Of a stretch of DNA of 37,868 bases, positions 32,813-37,868 are shown in pieces. The notes under the pieces are model-generated. The model worked only from the letters and a program-made list of their open reading frames with translations. It was not told the DNA's origin and ran no database searches. Origin of the DNA: Cryptoclostridium sp036644995. Lineage in GTDB: Bacteria; Bacillota; Dehalobacteriia; UBA7702. The position numbers and the translations under genes were made by a program. Where the stretch lies: contig JAVXOZ010000019.1 of NCBI GenBank assembly GCA_036644995.1, positions 1 to 37,868 on the forward strand. The letters are read 5' to 3'. Within the stretch, counting starts at the first letter, position 1. Every line of letters begins with the position of its first letter.

Positions 32813-34666
32813 TTATCTGAATTTACTGATATTTAAGGAACGCATGGCATTTATAATGGCAATAACCGCCACGCCCACATCGGCAAAAACCGCCAGCCAC
32901 ATATTTGCCAAGCCCAAGGCCCCTAAAATTAACACCAATAATTTTACACCCAAGGCAAATATTATATTTTGTTTTACTATGCGCATAGTTCTTTTGGCTA
33001 TTTTAATTGCCACCACTATTTTGGAGGGCTTATCATCCATTAGCACAATATCCGCAGCTTCAATAGCAGCATCTGAACCCAAGGCTCCCATGGCAATGCC
33101 AATATCTGCCACTGCCAGCACCGGGGCATCATTAATGCCATCGCCCACAAAAACCAATTTACCCTTTGGAGATTTATGTGCCAAAAGATTTTCTACACTT
33201 TCCACTTTATCTCCGGGCAAAAGCTCGGTTCGCACCTCATCCAAGCCCAAAGCCTTACCCACAGCCTCACCCACTATTTTGCGGTCCCCTGTGAGCATAA
33301 CAGTTTTGGCTATACCTTGGGCTTTTAAAAGCTTAATGGAATTGGCGGAATCTTCTTTAACGCTATCAGATATAACAATATAACCACAATAGGCATTATC
33401 CACCGCAACATGAACAATGGTGCCAAAATGCTGGGGTTCCAAGGATTGTATACCCATGGATTTCATTAGTTTTTGGTTGCCCACAAACACACTTTTGCCA
33501 TCTATATTACTTTTTATACCATGGCCAGAAATTTCTTCCCCATGTTCCAAATAATCTTTTGGTATTTCCTCGCCATATGCCTGTTGCAGGGATATGGATA
33601 TAGGGTGATTGGAAATACTTTCCGCTTTGGCGGCAAATCCCAGCAATTCTTTTTCTGATAAGTTTTGAGGATGAATAGAAGTTACTGCAAAAGTACCTTT
33701 GGTTAAGGTGCCTGTTTTATCAAATACCACCACTTCAGCTTTGGATAGTGCCTCTAAATAATTGCCACCTTTTACCAAAATGCCACATTTTGAAGCTCCG
33801 CCAATGCCCCCAAAAAAGCTCAAGGGCACGGAAATAACCAAAGCACAAGGACAGGAAATAACCAAGAAAATCAAGGCTCTTTCTATCCAATCGCTCCACA
33901 TACCATTAAAAAACAAGGGTGGAATAATTGCCAACACCACCGCAGAAATAACAACTATTGGGGTATAGTAACGGGCAAATTTGGTAATAAAATTTTCGGT
34001 TTTGGCTTTTTTTGCCGAAGCATTTTCCACTAAATCCAATATTTTAGAAACCGTAGATTCGCCATAATTTTTAGTTACTTCAATGGTGAGCACACCGCTG
34101 ATATTAACACAACCGCTGATTATTTCGCTCCCTATTGCTATATCTTGGGGTAAGGATTCCCCTGTTAATGCCGATGTATCCACCGCAGAGTAGCCTTGAC
34201 GCACAAGCCCATCCAAGGGCACTCTTTCCCCGGGTTTAACCACAATTATTTCACCGATATGCACATCTTCGGGGTCTACTTGGGTTAAGGTGCCATTTCT
34301 TTGTACATTGGCGTAATCAGGACGAATATCCATTAATTGTGCAATGGACTTTCTTGAGCGTTCCACAGCACAGCTTTCAAACAATTCCCCTACTTGAAAA
34401 AACAACATTACCGCCACGGCTTCGGGATATTCCCCAATGCAAATAGCGCCTAAAGTGGCAATGGACATGAGAAAATTTTCATCAAAAACATGGCCTCGCA
34501 CAATATTACGCCCGGCATCCCACAAAACCTCACCGCCGATAAGAAGATAGGGCACTAAAAATGCCATAAGTTTATAGGGAAATTCCCAAGGTAAAACCAA
34601 GGCAACCACAAACAAAGCAAAGCTGATGATTATTCTAATTAAAGTTTTTTTCTGTTCACTGTTCAT
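32813..34666 (-). CDS. P1B-type heavy-metal ATPase (Zn/Cd/Pb exporter type)
   Basis: 617 aa. A membrane pump that exports soft divalent metals using ATP. Actuator motif TGES (168-171), membrane metal site SCPCALVISVP (C272-P-C274), phosphorylation site DKTGTLT (D316), HP motif SNHPISISL, and GDGINDAPVLAVADIGIAMG for ATP and Mg. CPC together with the GVKLLVLILGALG.. and ADVGVAVIAIINAMR C-terminal helices fits the ZntA/CadA (P1B-2) class. The N-terminal metal-binding domain usually fused to it is missing and is encoded as a separate gene directly upstream. Downstream of an SmtB-type regulator in the same operon. Confidence 0.93.
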   Translation of the reverse strand: MNSEQKKTLIRIIISFALFVVALVLPWEFPYKLMAFLVPYLLIGGEVLWDAGRNIVRGHVFDENFLMSIATLGAICIGEYPEAVAVMLFFQVGELFESCAVERSRKSIAQLMDIRPDYANVQRNGTLTQVDPEDVHIGEIIVVKPGERVPLDGLVRQGYSAVDTSALTGESLPQDIAIGSEIISGCVNISGVLTIEVTKNYGESTVSKILDLVENASAKKAKTENFITKFARYYTPIVVISAVVLAIIPPLFFNGMWSDWIERALIFLVISCPCALVISVPLSFFGGIGGASKCGILVKGGNYLEALSKAEVVVFDKTGTLTKGTFAVTSIHPQNLSEKELLGFAAKAESISNHPISISLQQAYGEEIPKDYLEHGEEISGHGIKSNIDGKSVFVGNQKLMKSMGIQSLEPQHFGTIVHVAVDNAYCGYIVISDSVKEDSANSIKLLKAQGIAKTVMLTGDRKIVGEAVGKALGLDEVRTELLPGDKVESVENLLAHKSPKGKLVFVGDGINDAPVLAVADIGIAMGALGSDAAIEAADIVLMDDKPSKIVVAIKIAKRTMRIVKQNIIFALGVKLLVLILGALGLANMWLAVFADVGVAVIAIINAMRSLNISKFR

Positions 34667-34680
34667 GTTACACTACCCCC

Positions 34681-34899
34681 TTAAATATCTATGCGACATT
34701 TTGACTCTATGGTTTTACATATTTTAGCAGCTTTGGGCATAATATCATCCCATTTTTCGGCTTCACCTTCAATAACAAGCTTTGCCATGATAAAATTGAT
34801 ATTGGCATCGGTAACACCATCAATTTTTTTTATTTTATTTTCCATTTTGGCAGCACAATTTGCACAGCCTAAGTTTATTAATTTATAGGTTTTTTTCAT
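34681..34899 (-). CDS. Stand-alone heavy-metal-associated (HMA) domain protein
   Basis: 72 aa. Ferredoxin-like HMA domain with the metal motif GCANCAAKME (Cys12, Cys15) and the typical IKKIDGVTDANINFIMAKL segment. It is probably the detached N-terminal metal domain or chaperone of the ATPase gene that follows 14 bp later. A third Cys pair element near the C-terminus (CKTIESKC) may add ligands. GAGG lies upstream of the ATG. Confidence 0.9.
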   Translation of the reverse strand: MKKTYKLINLGCANCAAKMENKIKKIDGVTDANINFIMAKLVIEGEAEKWDDIMPKAAKICKTIESKCRIDI

Positions 34900-34916
34900 A
34901 ATTACACCTCAAAAAT

Positions 34917-35273
34917 TTATTCGGCAATATGTTCCATACATTGGTCTATAATAGTGCTGACATGACTATCCGAAAGGGAATAAAACACACTTTTACCCTC
35001 ACGGCGAAACTTTACCAATTTGTTTTGCTTTAACACTTGGAGCTGATGGGAAATTGCAGATTGTGTCATATTCAAAACTTGGGCAATATCATAAACGCAC
35101 ATTTCCGTTTCCAGCAATACATAAAGAATCCTTATTCTGGTGGTATCCCCAAAAACTTTAAATAAATCTGCCAATTCATATAATATTTCATCATCGGGCA
35201 TATTTTCGTTCACTTTTTCCACTATTTCGTTGTGGGCGTGAATAAAATCCCCATTTTCGTTTGATTTTACCAT
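34917..35273 (-). CDS. ArsR/SmtB-family metal-sensing repressor
   Basis: 118 aa winged-helix repressor. HTH at about 60-85 (YDIAQVLNMTQSAISHQLQVLKQNKLVKFRREG). The C-terminal helix SDSHVSTIIDQCMEHIAE places Asp102, His104, His115 and Glu118 in the D-H-H-E order of the alpha-5 zinc site of SmtB. The CadC-type alpha-3 motif ELCVCD is only EMCVYD, with a single Cys. Zinc, or Cd/Co through the same site, is therefore the likely inducer. It is first gene of the operon with the HMA protein and ATPase; a fitting operator overlaps its promoter. Confidence 0.9.
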   Translation of the reverse strand: MVKSNENGDFIHAHNEIVEKVNENMPDDEILYELADLFKVFGDTTRIRILYVLLETEMCVYDIAQVLNMTQSAISHQLQVLKQNKLVKFRREGKSVFYSLSDSHVSTIIDQCMEHIAE

Positions 35274-35290
35274 ACTTATAACATCCTTTC

Positions 35291-35342
35291 ATGTGAAGTG
35301 TTGTTCATATGTTCATTATAACAAATGATTTTTTTTTGTCAA
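35291..35342 (-). promoter_or_regulatory. Promoter and SmtB-type operator of the metal-efflux operon
   Basis: Minus strand TTGACA (35342-35337), 16 bp, TATAAT (35320-35315). Just downstream is the 20-bp imperfect inverted repeat 35291-35310 with half-sites ATATGAA and TTCACAT, resembling the 12-2-12 operators of SmtB/CzrA proteins. The position over the start site fits repression by the encoded ArsR-family protein. Confidence 0.75.
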
Positions 35343-35404
35343 TCTATTTTATTGTTATTTTATTGAAAAATATTGTATTTTGTAAAAATGACAATGCAAA
35401 AAAA

Positions 35405-35594
35405 GAGCCAAACAGCATTTTACTGTTTGACTACAAGATGATAGGCTTTGGAGAAAGGCTTAGAGCAGGTAAACCACACAAGACGAGAACGTGCAGTGTA
35501 CTTTGACGTACATAAACGGTTTGAGATTGGGGGGTTTGCCTGCTATCAGACTTTATACACAGCCTCGAGCCAAACAGCATTTTACTGTTTGACT
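35405..35594 (+). repeat. Interspersed hairpin-flanked element, copy 6
   Basis: Identical 28-bp direct repeats at 35405-35432 and 35567-35594, each a hairpin with arms AGCCAAACAG and CTGTTTGACT. The body is 35433-35566: P2 AGCAGGTAAACC with GGTTTGCCTGCT (covarying with copy 5), apical TGTAC/GTACA, P1 AGGCT with AGCCT. The 5' hairpin of the other copies is reduced to CTACAAG, so the left target hairpin directly abuts the core. The right hairpin is 35 bp from the end of the methyltransferase gene. No gene lies in 35274-35628. Confidence 0.88.
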
Positions 35595-35628
35595 CATATT
35601 TTATATTACCTATTTTAAAACACCGCTT

Positions 35629-36780
35629 TTATTCCTTGATTATTTTTGGTGCTCTGGGTGGTTTTGGCCCCAGATATTGGTAAAGGCAAGCTTTTAACAT
35701 ACCATTATAGAGCTTGCGTTTTTTATCCGCTTTGCGTCCAAAATAACTTTCAAAATCTTCATGGGCAGTTATGATATTGTAGGACCAAGTATCCAATTCC
35801 CTAAAAACCTGTCCCATGGCTTTGTAGAGTGATTCCACGTTATCCTCGCCATCCATACGCACACCGTAAGGAGGGTTGGTTACAATAAAACCGTATTTTT
35901 CACTTGAATGCAAATCCCTAATATCTCGCTGTTGAAAATGAATGTATTCCCCTACTCCTGCGGCTTTGGCATTTTCTCTTGCCCATTGTAAAACACGCTC
36001 ATCAATATCATAACCGATAATGCGAAAATCCTCGTGGTTTTGCAAATCATGTGCTTCTTCTCTTGCTTTTGCCCAAACAGAGGGGTCTATAATACCCCAA
36101 TTTTCTGCGGCAAATTCCAGCAGCAATCCCGGGGCAATGTTTGCGCCTTTCATAGCAGCTTCAATAAGAATAGTACCGGAACCGCACATGGGGTCAATTA
36201 ATTCACGACCAGGCTGCCACGGTGTTAAAGATACCATAGCACAACCTAAAGTTTCTTTAATTGGTGCAATATTTTTATTGTTGCGGTATCCCCTTTTATG
36301 CAGAGGAACACCTGAAGAATCTATATAAACATGAACTATATCACGGATAATAAAAACATGGATTTCATAACAATTTCCTGTTTCTTGAAACCATTCCTGT
36401 TTATATTTTTTTCGCATATTTTCCACAATGGCTTTTTTGGTGATGGATTGAATATCCGAAGGGCTAAAAAGTGCCGAACGCAACGATGTAGCCTTTGCCA
36501 CAGGAAAACAATCATCAACACTAAACCAATCACTCCAAGGAATAGATTTTACTCCGCAAAACAATTCCTCAAAGGTAACTGCGGTAAATTCCCCCATTTT
36601 TACAAATATTCGTTCTGCGGTGCGGAGCCAAAGATTGGCTTTTGCCAAATCCTGCTCATCACCTTTAAAATCTATGCGTCCGTCATTTACCGAGGCAATA
36701 TCCATGCCCAAGTGCTCTATTTCCCTGCGTAAACCTGCTTCCAATCCAAAATTGCAAGTGGCTGTCATCAATAAATCCAT
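35629..36780 (-). CDS. THUMP-domain rRNA methyltransferase (RlmL/YpsC type)
   Basis: 383 aa. N-terminal ferredoxin-like/THUMP region (about 1-160, starting ATCNFGLEAGLRREIEHLG), then a class I SAM methyltransferase with LIDPMCGSGTILIEAA near 196-211, GYDIDERVLQWARENAKAAG and the catalytic VTNPPYGVRMD near 305-315. The NPPY motif marks N-methylation of a base. Homologues make m2G in 23S rRNA, in the same pathway position as the N-terminal half of E. coli RlmKL. Proline/Lys-rich C-terminus. It stands alone. Confidence 0.9.
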   Translation of the reverse strand: MDLLMTATCNFGLEAGLRREIEHLGMDIASVNDGRIDFKGDEQDLAKANLWLRTAERIFVKMGEFTAVTFEELFCGVKSIPWSDWFSVDDCFPVAKATSLRSALFSPSDIQSITKKAIVENMRKKYKQEWFQETGNCYEIHVFIIRDIVHVYIDSSGVPLHKRGYRNNKNIAPIKETLGCAMVSLTPWQPGRELIDPMCGSGTILIEAAMKGANIAPGLLLEFAAENWGIIDPSVWAKAREEAHDLQNHEDFRIIGYDIDERVLQWARENAKAAGVGEYIHFQQRDIRDLHSSEKYGFIVTNPPYGVRMDGEDNVESLYKAMGQVFRELDTWSYNIITAHEDFESYFGRKADKKRKLYNGMLKACLYQYLGPKPPRAPKIIKE

Positions 36781-37042
36781 ATATTTTCACATTCTCCTAA
36801 TTTTAAATCTTCGATTATATTATAGTATCACAATAAAACATTCCTTTCAATGCCATATACACTGATTTTTTAAGGGTATCTTTACTGCTTTTTGGGCACT
36901 ATTCCTTGTTTTACGGACTGTAACATGATAAAATTTAATAAATAAACATATTCCCACAACAGCAATTCAGTAAATTTTATAATAGCAAAATCTTCCATAA
37001 ATAACATTTAGAGATTATTTTTCAACTCATAAAGGAGCAAAA

Positions 37043-37486
37043 ATGCAAATACTCATAGATGCCGATGGCTGCCCCGTGGTGGACATAACAGTGAAAATAG
37101 CACAAAAACACAAGGTTAAATGCTTTATACTTTGCGATACCGCCCATGTTTTTGAAAAGCTTGGTGCCACAACTTTAACCTTTTCCCAAGGTGCAGACAG
37201 CGTGGATTATGCACTTGTTAACCGTGTAATTCCCGGTGATATTGTTATTACCCAAGATTATGGCTTAGCCGCAATGTGTTTGGCTCGCCATGCCATTATT
37301 CTCAATCAAAACGGCATGGAATATACCAATGACAATATAGATTCCCTATTGCTGGCTCGGCATACATCAAAAAAAATACGCAATGCCGGTGGTCGTCTTA
37401 AAGGGCCTTCTAAAAGAGGAAAAGAGCAAGATTTGAAATTTGAGAAAGTTTTGGAAAATTTAGTAATAACAAAAACTCAGGTTTAG
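37043..37486 (+). CDS. YaiI/YqxD family (DUF188) protein
   Basis: 147 aa. It starts MQILIDADGCPVVD and continues with SQGADSVDYALVNRVIPGDIVITQDYGLA, then LLARHTSKKIRNAGGR: the conserved acidic residues and overall order of the DUF188 family, which has a PIN-like nuclease fold and no settled function. AAGGAG seven bases before the ATG. No operon partner is visible; the 262 bp upstream hold no gene. Confidence 0.88.
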   Translation: MQILIDADGCPVVDITVKIAQKHKVKCFILCDTAHVFEKLGATTLTFSQGADSVDYALVNRVIPGDIVITQDYGLAAMCLARHAIILNQNGMEYTNDNIDSLLLARHTSKKIRNAGGRLKGPSKRGKEQDLKFEKVLENLVITKTQV

Positions 37487-37695
37487 GCAATTTTACTGAT
37501 TATAAAAAATCAGCTGTACAATCCGGGACAAATAATAGAGAAAAAATATGGAAAGCAAAACTTCCCCAAAGAGCATATTTAAACGGTTTTATCAACCTCT
37601 CTTGCTTTTACAGAACCTAATATTAGATAGAATGCCACTTCTCATCTTTGTCAAAATACCCACATAATCTTCAATAATTAGGCTTTTACTAAGGT

Positions 37696-37868
37696 TGAAT
37701 TTATCTTGATAGATAAATAGAGATTACCAAAAAATATAGTTTTTTGACAAGATGTCAGACTGTTAAGAAAGCCTAAGATTAGGTAAAACTCCCTGAGCAG
37801 TGGGTGGGCAGGTATTTTGCCGAATATCAGACTTTATCCACAGTCTGAATTTATCTTGATAGATAAAT
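37696..37868 (+). repeat. Interspersed hairpin-flanked element, copy 7 (internal deletion)
   Basis: Identical 23-bp direct repeats at 37696-37718 and 37846-37868 (the window edge), each containing the palindrome ATTTATCT-TGAT-AGATAAAT. The body is about 127 bp: 5' hairpin CAAAAAA/TTTTTTG, P1 AGACTGT/ACAGTCT, and P2 remnants. The apical TGTAC/GTACA part is gone, consistent with deletion between the short repeats AGCAG present in full copies. The preceding 37487-37695 shows no gene. Confidence 0.85.

Noticed and set aside
32844..33383. 179-aa ORF antisense to the P-type ATPase
   Set aside because: Low-complexity Ala/Ser/Thr shadow of a conserved gene.
1..37868. tRNA or rRNA genes
   Set aside because: I saw no cloverleaf with a T-loop GTTCRA motif and no rRNA-like stretch in the intergenic regions I read.

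Overview
The window is AT-rich DNA from a low-GC Gram-positive anaerobe, most likely a clostridial or related member of the Bacillota. The evidence is a Bacillota-style division and cell wall (dcw) cluster, a MurE with the DNPR signature of meso-diaminopimelate ligases, a CotS-like spore-coat kinase homologue, a signal-less LysM protein, an SLH-domain surface protein and a methyltransferase-type corrinoid protein. I do not assign a genus. A run of exactly 100 N (26463-26562) shows this is a draft scaffold.

Layout. 1-3260: a TetR-family regulator and an MFS drug-efflux pump with related palindromic operator candidates, separated by an 8-bp minisatellite and a decayed repeat element. 3330-17061 (minus strand): the dcw operon, transcribed mraZ-rsmH-ftsL-PBP-murE-mraY-murD-ftsW-murG-murC-murB-murA. 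It has a sigma-A-type promoter, four MraZ-like boxes phased at exactly 10 bp, and a leader ending in a terminator-like hairpin. murF, ftsQ, ftsA and ftsZ are absent from it. 17623-22281 (minus): a small membrane protein (COG2426), a membrane-anchored protein of unknown function, an FmdB-type zinc ribbon, and a VWA / MoxR-ATPase / YlbF-like set. 22508-25896: a lipoprotein, a ten-LysM protein and a corrinoid protein whose codon use suggests high expression. 25974-27205: a 17-bp G-rich minisatellite, the assembly gap and a broken IS3-type transposase. 27206-32411: a shikimate-kinase-like protein, the CotS-like kinase and a DUF4127-SLH protein. 32813-35273 (minus): an SmtB-type regulator, a stand-alone heavy-metal domain and a Zn/Cd-type P1B ATPase. 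35629-37486: a THUMP rRNA methyltransferase and a YaiI/DUF188 protein.

The most unusual feature is a family of seven interspersed elements of about 130-280 bp, plus one decayed copy. Each is bracketed by two hairpin or palindromic sequences. These flanks differ from copy to copy, but within a copy the two sides are duplicates: identical over 31, 28 and 23 bp in three copies and 48/50 in a fourth. Most duplicated hairpins are the apparent terminators of neighbouring genes; one is an operator-like palindrome. The interior folds into nested stems supported by paired base changes between copies. This looks like a small non-autonomous mobile element that targets hairpins and duplicates the whole hairpin. 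I recognise no named family that fits.
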